Source: Prunus persica (taxonomy: Eukaryota > Streptophyta > Magnoliopsida > Rosales > Rosaceae). Taken from it: a stretch of 64,000 bases of DNA. A program made the translations under genes and the position numbers. The stretch lies in assembly GCF_000346465.2 (NCBI RefSeq), contig NC_034014.1:23446522-23510521 (forward strand). The letters are read 5' to 3'. This document shows, piece by piece, positions 48,579 to 59,253 of the stretch (its first letter is position 1; each line of letters opens with the position of its first letter). The notes beneath the pieces are model-generated. The model had not been told where the DNA came from, searched no databases, and saw only the letters and a program-made list of their open reading frames with translations.

Positions 48579-49141
48579 CTAAGGGAAATAAACAGGCCAG
48601 TTGAAATAGTAGGAATCTCTGAGATCCTTGTCCATGTACTGGTTCCACTGCAACAAGAACAAAAAAAAAAACCCACGTTTCATCAACAAAAGAACAATAT
48701 CAAAACCCACAATATCTCCTAAATGGGTTCTCATTAGAATCAGAGAAATTCTTGAAATTTCAGCTTGCCCAACATTTGAGACACAACCCAACATACCTTA
48801 AATTTGTAGGGCTCCCCTTTCTTCATGGCCTTCTTCCAGTGATACTGCTCAAAGCACATTGCTTTGTCATGCCAGCTGCAACAATTTTCAAATTGTGAAG
48901 AAAAAAAAACAGAATTAACAAACAGAAACAAAAAATAGCAACAAATTCACAAACTGGGTAATTATCAAAACTAAAAAAAGATGACCTACTTGAACTGATT
49001 GGAGAGCTGCCACATGTAGGGGTTGACCCAAGTGAGCGCAGAGAAGGCAGCGGACCCGATCCATATGTTCACAAAGCGTTCCGGGTCGGCATGTGGGACC
49101 CCCGGGTCTCCTCTGTACGCGTTCCCAAAATACTTCTCCAT
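48579..49141 (-). CDS. Mitochondrial complex I small subunit, ESSS/NDUFB11-like
   Basis: Probable accessory subunit of NADH:ubiquinone oxidoreductase in the mitochondrial inner membrane. Exons (minus): 49141-48990, 48875-48797, 48647-48579; 300 bases, 99 aa. Features: GNAYRGDPGVPHADPERFVN, a membrane segment around NIWIGSAAFSALTWVNPYMW, then FEQYHWKKAMKKGEPYKFKW, and the end at YYFNWPVYFP. The family name (ESSS, as in Arabidopsis At2g42310/At3g57785) is from recognition and moderately sure. An in-frame ATG at 49201 would add 20 residues rich in Arg-Glu from a GA repeat. A TATAAATA at 49208-49215 makes transcription start downstream of it, so the ATG at 49141 is chosen. Confidence 0.8.
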
Positions 49142-49207
49142 TTCTGTCTCTCTCTCTCTCTCTCTCTGTGGTTTCTTATCCTTGATCTCCGATGAGCACA
49201 AAGAACA

Positions 49208-49215
49208 TATTTATA
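49208..49215 (-). promoter_or_regulatory. TATA box of the complex I subunit gene
   Basis: TATAAATA on the minus strand. A start site about 30 bases downstream (near 49180) would give a leader of about 40 bases consisting largely of the GA repeat at 49144-49167. Confidence 0.6.
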
Positions 49216-49359
49216 CTAGTGGGTTTTTAATTTGGGCTGGGCCGGGTACACTAAAAGGCCCAAAAAGAAGCCCACTAAAGGCCCAGATGCCTCTTAGTTT
49301 AGTGGTAGAATTCTATAAAAGTAAACCCAAGACCCCCCCAATTATCTTCATCGATCTCA

Positions 49360-49394
<35 letters not shown>

Positions 49395-49815
49395 TCCCAA
49401 ATCTCCCTTCCGTTTGAATTTTGATACCAACATTGCCAAAGGGGTCTTACCAGGGATTTATCAATTTCTATTTTTTTTTCAAATTCATAAATTCCCTCCA
49501 TATCCTCAACCTTCTTCACTCTCTCAAACCCTAACCCTACTTGCCTCTCCTTCCTCCTCTAAGGTTTCGCGATATTTCGCTCAATCTGATTCCAAACTCT
49601 GCTCGTTTACTTCTGATTCGTGTTCCGGAGTCTTCGAATCGCTGCAAGGCTCCGAGAATTGCGTTTATTTCACTCCAATTTCTAACTACCTCTCGCTGCT
49701 TCTCTTTCTGGGTTTTTTCTAGGGTTTCTCAGTGTCAGCTGGGTAGAGTCCTAATTTCTTTCGCTTTTATATGTTTTTGTTTGACTGCCGAGAAAACGGG
49801 GGAAAGGGAGGGAAG

Positions 49816-49938
49816 ATGCGCGGGTTTTTGGGGGAACAGGCTCGTGGGTCGAATGATTTGAGGGTTCGAGAAAAAGCTGAGTGATATGAGGGTTTGAATA
49901 TGAGCCTTGAATATGAGCCATGGAGAAGCGGACAGTAG
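49816..49938 (+). promoter_or_regulatory. Cluster of short upstream ORFs in the TAF8 leader
   Basis: Three plus-strand upstream ATGs with stops precede the TAF8 start. 49816-49884 encodes about 22 codons, 49886-49897 is a four-codon unit, and 49900-49938 overlaps the TAF8 ATG out of frame. Such uORFs usually lower translation of the main frame. This assumes they lie in the transcribed leader without an intervening intron. Confidence 0.5.
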
Positions 49939-51121
49939 CAGCAGAGTGAATGAACCCAGTAGCGAAGCGCCGAGAAGAGGAGGAGGAGGAGGAGGAGCCG
50001 ATGAGTTTGGCCGAGCCATATCTACGGTTGCGGTGGCGCAGATATGCGAGAGCGTTGGGTTTCAGAGCTTCAAGGAGTCTGCTCTGGACGCTCTCGCCGA
50101 CATTGCCATCAGATACCTCCGTGACTTAGGGAAGATGTCGAGCTTTTATGCTAACTTGGCTGGCAGAACCGAATGCAATGTGTTTGATATTATTAGAGGG
50201 TCGGAGGATTTGGAGTCACTGCAAGGGTTCTTGGGTGCTGCTGAGGTCAGTCAATGTCTTGCAGGGTCTGGGATAGTGAGAGGCATTGTTGAGTATGTGG
50301 GTTCGGCTGAGGAGATCCCATTTGCACAGCCATTGCCTCGGTTTCCGGTGATCAAGCAGCGGAGATTAATTCCGAGTTTCGAGCAAATGGGGGAGGCGCC
50401 ACAGAGTAAACATTTGCCCAATTGGTTGCCCGCTTTCCCTGATCCACACACTTACATTCAAACACCAATGTGGAATGAGAGGAAGACCGATCCCCGAGAA
50501 GATAAAATCGAGCAGGCTAGACAGAGGAGGAAGGCTGAGAGGTCTTTGTTGAGTCTGCAGCAGAGGTTGTTGTGCAACGGTGAGGCATCTGGTTCAGGAG
50601 GAGTCTCTGTTGCAGTACCATTGGTTAGTGGTGGTGGTAATGATGGAAAGGGATTATTATTACAAGGGAGTGAGAGTAATCCGAGTAATCCGAGTAATCC
50701 AAGTAATCCAATTAATCCATTCCTTGAACCGCCTATCCAGCCGGGAGAGAAAGATGTATCAGTGTCCGAAGTTGTCTTGCCATCCAAGTTTTTGGATGAA
50801 GTGGGGCAAGGGAAGAATGGCGGTTCTTCGGTTTTGGATGCGTTTACGCCCGCCATTGAAGCAGTGAAAAATGGGGTGTGGAGTGACGGAGATGATGAGA
50901 GGAAGCAGCTTCTTCCAGATACGAGGCCTGCGATTAATTTCAAGTTCAGAAGTGGGAAGAAGTTTCTGGGAGAATCTTCGGATGTGAGGCTGCAAAAGAA
51001 GGGTTCTGTGAGACCAGCTTATTGGTTTGGGCGAGATGAGGAGAGGGATGACAAGAAGAGAAGAGCTGAGTTTATTCTTAGACAATCTATGGAAAACCCA
51101 CAGGAACTCACTCAGTTGTAG
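49913..51121 (+). CDS. TAF8: Transcription initiation factor TFIID subunit 8
   Basis: TFIID component that pairs through its histone fold with TAF10 for RNA polymerase II preinitiation in the nucleus. Intronless, 402 aa. After a Gly-rich linker the histone-fold (Bromo_TP) domain spans about residues 30-110: AISTVAVAQICESVGFQSFK, then LADIAIRYLRDLGKMSSFYA and RTECNVFDIIRGSEDL. The TAF8 C-terminal region follows with PRFPVIKQRRLIPSF and HLPNWLPAFPDPHTYIQTPM, then a basic segment QARQRRKAERSLLSLQQRLL. A short repeat (SNPSNPSNPSNP) at about 50674-50715 comes from AGTAATCCn units. MSHGEADSSS is chosen as the start because the in-frame triplet upstream is TTG, not ATG. A CT-rich leader and uORFs precede it. 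It is divergent from the complex I gene about 770 bases away. Confidence 0.95.
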   Translation: MSHGEADSSSRVNEPSSEAPRRGGGGGGADEFGRAISTVAVAQICESVGFQSFKESALDALADIAIRYLRDLGKMSSFYANLAGRTECNVFDIIRGSEDLESLQGFLGAAEVSQCLAGSGIVRGIVEYVGSAEEIPFAQPLPRFPVIKQRRLIPSFEQMGEAPQSKHLPNWLPAFPDPHTYIQTPMWNERKTDPREDKIEQARQRRKAERSLLSLQQRLLCNGEASGSGGVSVAVPLVSGGGNDGKGLLLQGSESNPSNPSNPSNPINPFLEPPIQPGEKDVSVSEVVLPSKFLDEVGQGKNGGSSVLDAFTPAIEAVKNGVWSDGDDERKQLLPDTRPAINFKFRSGKKFLGESSDVRLQKKGSVRPAYWFGRDEERDDKKRRAEFILRQSMENPQELTQL

Positions 51122-52085
51122 ATTAATTTTATTGACTGGTTTTCTTCATGGGAAGCTCTTAGCACCTAGGGATTTAGCAGTGGGCTATGGAGGCTCAAAG
51201 TAGAGGCTGTACTTGTTGTTCTAGTATACTCTAGTTTTAGTCCCACTCTTACAAATTTTTTTAGAGGTATGTGAATGTTTTCTTTCAATTCCATGTTTAC
51301 CCTTTTTCTCTGTGAACCATTCTTCTAGGATGAAGATTTTATTTTGTTTGCCCCACCAGCTGATATTTTGTATCAACACATTGAATTCTAATATTGAGAT
51401 CTCCTTTTTAGCTTGTCCATTTTCTCAACTTCTATTCAAAGAAAAGCCAAAAGGACAACCAAAAAGTATGAATGGATTATAGAGTTTTGAGTCATGATCA
51501 CATGCTGCTTCCGTGAATTGGAAGGGATTAAATATATACGAAAACAGCACAAAACAATTCGGACAATTTTCTCAGCCAAAAAGAAAGGAAAAAGCAACAA
51601 TTTTGCATCCCATATAACTAGACGGTTTTCATTTTCTATGACATTGATGGGAGAAGTGGTCGACTTGAAGACAAAATGATGAGCTGGGATCATCAGCTGT
51701 AACTGCATCGTCCGCTTAGGTATGGGGGAGGCTAAGTTATCTGTAAATTTATTACTACATTTCACAAGCACAAGCAGGCCTAGCTGCTATCATGGGTCCA
51801 CTGGAATTATAAATAGAAAGCTCTCAATCACCTCAAAGTTTCAAATGGCTAGGCCAGGGCAACAACAAAGTCAGCAGCTATCTGGTCAAGGAGCTACATA
51901 TGTGAAGAGAAAATACAACATAATCCAAGAAAACTAAAACATGTATAGAAACAGAGAATTCATGATTTGCCAAATGCAGAAACAGCAGTGATCTGCCAAA
52001 TGCTGCCGCTCTCACTAGAGGCCAGAAAAAAAACTGAAATCAATGCCCCGCTTGAATACACCTACTTCACTTGATTGAAAAGACC
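51122..52085. other. Convergent spacer between TAF8 and EMC5
   Basis: TAF8 3' UTR (AT-rich, ends not defined) and the 3' flank of EMC5. No coding signal. Confidence 0.6.
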
Positions 52086-54188
52086 TCAATGTTTCAAGTT
52101 CAAATCCATCTCCACGGGGAACACTCTGGCACGATGGTTGAAGATCATAAAGTCAAGGTTGGCTGGTAGAGAAACAATCCTGCATTCCAAAATAAACTGG
52201 ATGTCAATAATCCAATCAAGCATCTCGCATATAACATTTTTAAAGTCAAAAGAGCTATTGTTCCACACTTCTGAATTTCAAGCGCATAGACCATAGAGTA
52301 AATAGCAACAGTATCTCACTCATACAATTTCCTCTTACAAGGTTTATACTTAAAAGGAGCACAGATAGCTGGCCATTGCCATGATGAAGAGTACACATTA
52401 GTCTTCTGACTTGTCTCTATGAATATGCAACAAAACTTGGCCCTCTTTTAGTCTTAATAACATTACAAATTTATTTTATGCAAGGATGACTTAGCTTGAG
52501 AACTGATGGAGACAAAATAAGGACAATCCATATCTGAAAGTAACCTTCTACTTCTACAGTATCTTGCTGTGCAGAGAGGATTACAATATATTTTCCAATT
52601 AATAAACAAACCCAGATAGCCTAAGAAGGTAAGTCCCATATCATGCTCATTTGTAGGTTGCACACTTCTATTTTTTCGTTAAATTTTTATTTTTGATACG
52701 AAACAGAGTCCCATTACTAAAGAGGGCAGCTAAAGATTATAGAAAGACAAAAAATATTTTGCTTTCTCCTGCTTTATGGTCTCTAAACTCAAGAATGCTA
52801 ACTCCTATTGTTTCTATCTTCTTACGAATTTCCCTCCCTTAATCCCATTACGCTTACTTCTACTCAGCTTTCTCTCAATAATTTGATATTTTGTCTCTTT
52901 GCAGATAACCCCCATTTGAATACTCATAACATGTTTCAGTTCTATAACATAATGAAGCATGTCAGTGAACATTACACTAGCATTCAACAACTTTAGACAG
53001 TAGAATGAGATACTAAGTACTGCATCTTTGCCTACAGAATATTCCATTTACTTTGTAAAAGAAAAGGTTCCCTTTTCAATCTGTAAGGACCTTTATTCAG
53101 AAGGGCATGTGAACAACTAATAATCTTATCAACAACCCCCACTACAAGGAGATATACAATTCAACTCTTAACCTATGTTTAGAACCCAATAATAGAGAAA
53201 GAAAAGAATTACACTCTTTATCTTTTCATTGTTTGGTTATTGATGAAAATAAAGAGGAAAGGAAAACAACTCCATGTTTTCCTTCTCAAGCTCTCTCTTC
53301 AAATGGCGTATAATTTGAAGACAAAGTTGGCTCATAGGAAACTTTACCATAACTATATATTCTTCTCTTTATTTACCCTTAACCAAACAGAAGAAAACAA
53401 AAACTTCCGGATTTTTTTTATCTTCTCTATTTTCTCTAGCTGAAAGAGAACCAAACATAGGGTTAGAATAGAAGTTGCAACTAGCAATGTGCAAATTAGG
53501 TATTGACATGGCAGTAACATCTATTCTATCATCAGTCTTTGCCAATTCAAACAATAAAAAAAGAGTTCGAATCAAAAGCATAACAAAATTGAGATTGTAG
53601 AAGGCACTGCAAAGCTCAAGTACACAAGCATAACAGAAGTTACTATAAATTTGTTTCAACTTTCAATTGAAAGGGATTGAAAAGAAATCCAATCACACCA
53701 TGAACAAAACAAATCAGGCCTTGAAGAGACAAAATGCACACATACCTATTCTCTTCAGAATGGGGATGTATTGAAAGAAACGTGCCGGGGACAGTAAGAG
53801 CTGCCCACATACATAACACTAACCCTAGAAGCAATTCAACAACCACCTGCAATTTCAGTTACCCGTTTAATCACCGAAACACCTAAACAAAATAATACCC
53901 ATTGTTAGAATTTGCCGTGTTAAATCTTACATTCAATGGAGGTCCTGAAAACTCTTCCTCCATAATCTTCAACAATCCCCTGTCTGCAACCAAATCAAAT
54001 CAACCAATCTAAAAAAGGATCCAATTTCAATCACCAAAAACCCTAAAGTTGTTGACTTTCAAATCCAAATAGATACCTAACTACGTATATACTAATTATC
54101 TGGGCTTACATTGAACGGTTGAATAAGCGGCATGGGAGAGAATTACAACTCCAAGGATGCCAACCACGAATCCCAAATTCAAAGCCAT
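52086..54188 (-). CDS. EMC5: ER membrane protein complex subunit 5 / membrane magnesium transporter homolog
   Basis: Subunit of the ER membrane protein complex that inserts transmembrane segments; also described as MMGT, a putative Mg2+ transporter. Exons (minus): 54188-54110, 53983-53931, 53846-53746, 52179-52086; 327 bases, 108 aa, the usual family length. Two membrane segments: NLGFVVGILGVVILSHAAYS and VVELLLGLVLCMWAALTVPG, separated by YRGLLKIMEEEFSGPPLN. The C-terminus (IVSLPANLDFMIFNHRARVF, ending DLNLKH) is family-typical. The last intron is about 1.57 kb and AT-rich. An in-frame upstream ATG (54350) gives a Ser/Arg-rich extension not expected for the family, so it is not used. Confidence 0.95.
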
Positions 54189-54551
54189 TTTAGGTCCGAT
54201 CTCCGTCAGGCTATGGCTTCTGTATCGGCTTCTACGACGTCGTTTGCGATGCACGCACGAATTGTCGTGATTGGGTATTCGACAGTCCAGACTGAGCTTT
54301 TCCCTTCGCTTTGTTGAAGAAGCTGTAATTAAAACTTCAAAAGACTCCAAAGCGGTGTCGTTTAAGTAGTTTTATTTTTATTTTTTGGTGAAAGTTTCAT
54401 AGTATTACAAGGACACTATTTCCTGACACGACATGTCGTTACTTCTTTGTCATCTCCTCCGCTTTAAGCGGCCACAGCCAGACGCTTCATAGCAGAAGCA
54501 GAGTTGGGTGTTGGAGCTCTGAACTCTAATACTTAAACGCAATCACATAAC
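54189..54551. promoter_or_regulatory. Short shared promoter between EMC5 (-) and PGK-TrmB fusion (+)
   Basis: Only 363 bases separate the two divergent start codons, so both promoters and leaders must be packed here. I see no canonical TATA box on the EMC5 side. Confidence 0.55.
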
Positions 54552-57310
54552 ATGGGTCACCTTGTGAATCTACTTCAACTTCAAACAACTCTGTTTTTCA
54601 GCAACTCTCCCACATGTTCAAGTATTGCTCTCAAGCCTCACACTTTCGAATATCTCAAAGCAAATGTCTTAACATCCAAGTGTAAGGTAAGGCACTAGCC
54701 CACTAGCTAAATTTCAGTTCTTTCTTGTTTTGTGTTACTTTTTTTAAATTGGGTTTTGCTCATTTAGGCCTTTGGAGGAGGAGAAATGGATGCCTTGCCA
54801 CACTTGCAGACTCTTAGAAAGTTTCCAAGGGAGGAGCTTGTTGCAAAAGTTGTACTGGTCAGATTTGACTCTACCCTTTTGCTTCGGGAACAAGGGGAGG
54901 AACAGCGATTTCAACCCAATGCACTCTTCACCATTAAGTATTTGCACCAGTCTGGGGCTAAAGTAGTTCTTGTTAGTGATTGGAGTGTTAAAACTAATCC
55001 TAGACTGTTTGTCGCGCAGTCTGTTGCAGGTATATAATGCTTCACACTAATGTTAGTTTTTTCGCTAGCATTTTTGCCATTATGATGCTTCATGACAGTG
55101 AAAAAAAAAAAGGCAGAGTTATTTAAGCATGAAACATGGGGCTATGATATGACAATTCGACATGTTGAATTGCTGATCATTGTTTATTGCTTGATGGTCT
55201 CCACATGTCAGAGTTCTTGTCATCTCTTCTTGAGTACAAAGTTGTTCCAGTACAATGCATTTCTCAAAACGTGGTATCAAAGAGGGAAGGCTTTGAGAAA
55301 GGAGATATTCTTCTTCTTGAGAATCTTTCTGCGTTTAGAGGGGAAGTTGCCAATTGTTCAAAATTTTCTCAAGCATTGTCATCAGGAGTGGATATTTTTG
55401 TTAATGATTACTTTTCCCGGTCTCATAAGATTCTTGCATCCACCTGCGGAGTCACTCGCTTCTGCTATGCCAACTTAGCTGGTTTTCACTTTGAGGAGAG
55501 CCTATCTCAACTTAGAAGGGCTACAGAAAGCAACACAAAACCACATGTAGCAATTGTATGCCTCCACTGCTAGTATATTAGTTCCATTATTTGTGTCTGG
55601 TTCCAGTCAAACTGAAAACTTATGGACTCTTAACCTTATTATCTTTGGCAGTGCAGATTGGAGGGGGTAATCTCTTTGATAAAGCAGCTGCTTTGCATTC
55701 CTTAACTTCCCGATGTGATGGGTTAGTCTTTGTTGGAATGATGTCATTTCAAATAATGCATGCCTTAGGGCTACCTGTTCCCTTGAATTTGGTGGAACAT
55801 GGGGTACTTAAAGAAGCTCTAGATATAGTCCAGGTTGCACACATTAGAAATGTACAGATCCTATATCCAAAAGACTTTTGGTGCAAGAATGATCATCTTC
55901 CAAAGCAATTGGAAATATTTCGTGCTCATCGTATTCTGGATGGTGAGCCTGCTTTTGGTTTACCAAAAATATGATGCCCTTTGACTCCTTTTCTTTTCAT
56001 GAATGATTAGAACATGTGTGAATTCACTAGTCCTTTTGACTGCTTTTGTTGACAATAATATCATTATTTTTCAGTTTCCTATGTTGCAACTGTGTAATCT
56101 GAGTGTCATATAATAAATTTTGTGAAATTGGGTTCTCAAAGTCTTTTCCCTATTTTAGGGTGGGTGCCTGTTGATATTGGGCCTGCATCATTTGTCGAAA
56201 TGAAGTTCATGCTTTCAAGGTGCAAGGTAAATAAAAATACTTATGAAGTAAGGCAGAAGAATTGTCTTTTGGTTTTCAAATACTATTTTGAATTAAATTT
56301 GAGGTGCAGTATCAATTCTTAAGTCTCTATCTTGGTATGTAGGCAATGCATCTTTTGACCGATAGATTTTAGCATAAGAGTGTTATGATACTTTATCTAA
56401 GGACTAAATTTAGCATGCTTAATGTAGCCCTCGAAAAGTTTGTTTCATTTTCAACTTTCAACTTTCCAATTTTAGGCTCCATATTCATTATTCTGTTCTT
56501 TCACATATTTATGGTCCTTTATAATTATACAGTGTTTTTAAGGTATATTGTAAAGTTTCAAAGTTAAATTTGGTGAGTATAGTGGTGTAGATGCACTTTG
56601 TCTGGTATAACCACTAGGATTAAATTCCACCTTGATGTCATATGTATTTTCTTTCTTGATCGCAGTCTGTTCTCTTTTGTGTTTTCAAGTACGCATTATT
56701 GCTGGCCTTGTGTGGACTCATTGTCAGACCTCCCTGATTTGAATTGCAGAAAGTCACTTGGATTGGTCCAGTGAAATTCCGTACGAGTAACTGCACAAAA
56801 GGAGATTCTGAACTGGCTCAAATGCTTAATCAACTAAGTCAAAGCAACTGCAACATAACTGTTGTTGGGAATAAGGCATGTGAAGCAATGGTGAAGGAAT
56901 CAAATTTCACCTTTAATTTCACTATGATTAAGGATGCTTCAGTTGTGTGGGAGTTTCTCAAAGGACGAAAACTTCCGGGGGTCATGGCCTTAGATAGGGT
57001 ACGATTCATATCTTCTTTCATAATGTGGATTGATGCATCAATCTGACTTCAAAATGTAAATATTTTCCAGCATTTCATAGCACTATTTTAAAAAATATTT
57101 TCAAACTTCTTAAAGTAGTTATCTAGTGCAGGCATACCCTTTTGATATTGATTGGAGTGATGCCTATTCTGATCCAGCTCAACCTTTGGTAGTTGATATT
57201 GGAAGTGGTATTGTCTTTCATCTTCTTCTCCCTTCCTATGGATTTCTTTTTCCACTTTTAGGTTTCAGTTTGTTACCTTATTGTTGTTCTCCATGTATAA
57301 GCTAGATATT

Positions 57311-57379
<69 letters not shown>

Positions 57380-59253
57380 AGGATTAGGTTCTAAAAGAAG
57401 CTAAATTTGATGCAACTGACAAATTTCTGATTGGAATAAATAAATAACAAGGCTTGTTGAGTTGAAACAGTTGTATAATTTCAACATGCCCTTTATGATT
57501 TGGTCATGAGATAGTCATAGCAGTTATTTACTGACTCTGAATAATACATGGCAGGTAATGGAATGTTTCTTTTGGGGATGGCCAAAACAAGGAAGTATTT
57601 GAATTTTCTTGGTTTGGAGATTAATAAAAAGGTTTCCAGGATGTGGAAATTTTGTATTCTTTTTGCCTATTCTTATCCTCTATTACTGACAGTTTTACAG
57701 CTTTTTTCAGCTTGTAAAACGCTGCCTGGACTCTGTTCACTGGCGTGGGATAAGAAATGGGTAAGGGTTGTAGCCTTGGTGCTGCACAAAAATTATGGCC
57801 TTGTGAATTTGCTTGTCTAACTGACTTTTGCTTGAACTTTAATGACCTGTGTCTGCAATGTGCATGTCTGGGTTGCTTTTGCCACATAAAATTGTGTGTT
57901 TAATGTTGTAAGTTAAAACTTGAATGGATCTAGTCTGTATGTGTGTATGCTCGCTCGTGTGTGTTTGAATTTGGGGTTGGAGGATAGGAAACTATGATGT
58001 TTCCATTTATAGAATTTGGTGTGTTTAACATTATAGGTCCAGCTTCATCATCTTACCTATATTTGTCTTGCTTTTGTCTACTTTAGGTACTTCATCGCAA
58101 CAAATGCTACTTCAACATTCCGATCCATTATTTCTAGTTACCCCGGAAAGCTAGTGCTTGTTTCAATACAGGTTGGGATTGCAACTCTATGTCTCTTTTC
58201 AACTTGAAACATCTGCTTCTTTTATCAAGTGACTATCCATGTCAATGTGCGTGTTAGAGTTAGCAATATATAATCTGTTAAACTTTAAGAACCTACAAAA
58301 TGATAGCCCTTTATGCATTATGAAAGACATGCTAAACCGAACTTTTTTCATTTCGTCCTTTCTTTAAAGGAATGTTATATGTGATTCATATGTTTCATTA
58401 TCTTCTCTAAAATTATTTGATAACTTCTAAGTAATTGCCTTGTATAGAACAACCTGATGCCACATTTTCTCATTATAAGTTGAGAAAGATATGGTTCTCT
58501 GTTAAAAAAAAAAGAGGGTACTGTGTTAAGTTCTCTATCACTTTACTTGAAAATGACATGCAAAGTAGGGCAGTATATTTGATGTAATGGAAAATTAAAT
58601 GCATTTTCTTGTCCTTATAGTTTCATCAGTCTTGCATTCAATGCTTAGGTTTATTTTTATCAATAATTAATTGGGATTTTTTTCCCCATTTAGTGCCCGA
58701 ATCCTGATTTCAACGAACCAGATCATAGATGGAGTATGCTGCAAAGGTCATTAGTCGAAGCAGTTGCTGATCTGCTTACAGCTAATGGAAGGGTAAAACT
58801 ATTTTGCAGCTCCACTTCCATAAGGAGCTCCATTTTAACTCTGTAGTTAACTTTCTTTCCTCCCTTCTTCACCTTTATTTCCATCACTGAGTAATGACAC
58901 CATATACTCCATGATTTATACTTAAACTTAAGACTGCACAACTAGAAAATCAATGTAGGTCAGCTGCACCTGCATGACAGTGATTTGTCAGTTTATTTGC
59001 TAATTTCTGTTATATTTACTAGGTCTTTCTGCAATCTGACATAGAGGCCGTCTCTCTGAGAATGAAAGAACAGTTTCAGAGATATGGCAAGGGTAAACTT
59101 ACTGTGGTGCATGAACAAAGTTTTGCCATAACTAATAGTGGGTGGCTTAAGGACAACCCGTTTGGAGTTCGATCAGACTGGGAACAACATGTCTTAGCTC
59201 GTGGGGACCCTATGTACAGATTACTGCTTTGTAAATCAACCACTACTGAATGA
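54552..59253 (+). CDS. Fusion of phosphoglycerate kinase-like domain and TrmB-like tRNA (guanine-N7) methyltransferase
   Basis: Twelve inferred exons: 54552-54686, 54768-55029, 55212-55555, 55657-55942, 56159-56226, 56750-56998, 57132-57207, 57555-57631, 57711-57760, 58087-58171, 58694-58792, 59023-59253. They total 1962 bases, 653 aa, all phases consistent. Residues about 1-45 resemble a plastid presequence. About 55-430 are PGK-like (KVVLVRFDSTLLL, DILLLENLSAFRGEVANCSK, ASTCGVTRFCYANLAGFHFE, KLPGVMALDR). Usual catalytic features are altered: the lysine loop reads IGGGNLFDK, and the GGGDS and GGGAS nucleotide loops are gone (VVGNKACEA, IKDASVVW). About 435-653 carry a SAM-binding motif (VVDIGSGNGMFLLGMA, LGLEINKK) and the TrmB-type CPNPDFNEPDHRWSMLQ. 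This suggests a pseudokinase fused to an RNA methyltransferase, probably in an organelle. Function is inferred; no activity is known to me. Confidence 0.88.
57312..57375. repeat. (GA)32 microsatellite in an intron of the PGK-TrmB gene
   Basis: Uninterrupted AG/GA run between the exons ending at 57207 and starting at 57555; a good candidate for length polymorphism. Confidence 0.95.

Noticed and set aside
48986..49201. Longer start for the complex I subunit at the upstream ATG (49201)
   Set aside because: The extension encodes a GA-repeat-derived Arg-Glu run, and the TATA box position puts the transcript start downstream of it.
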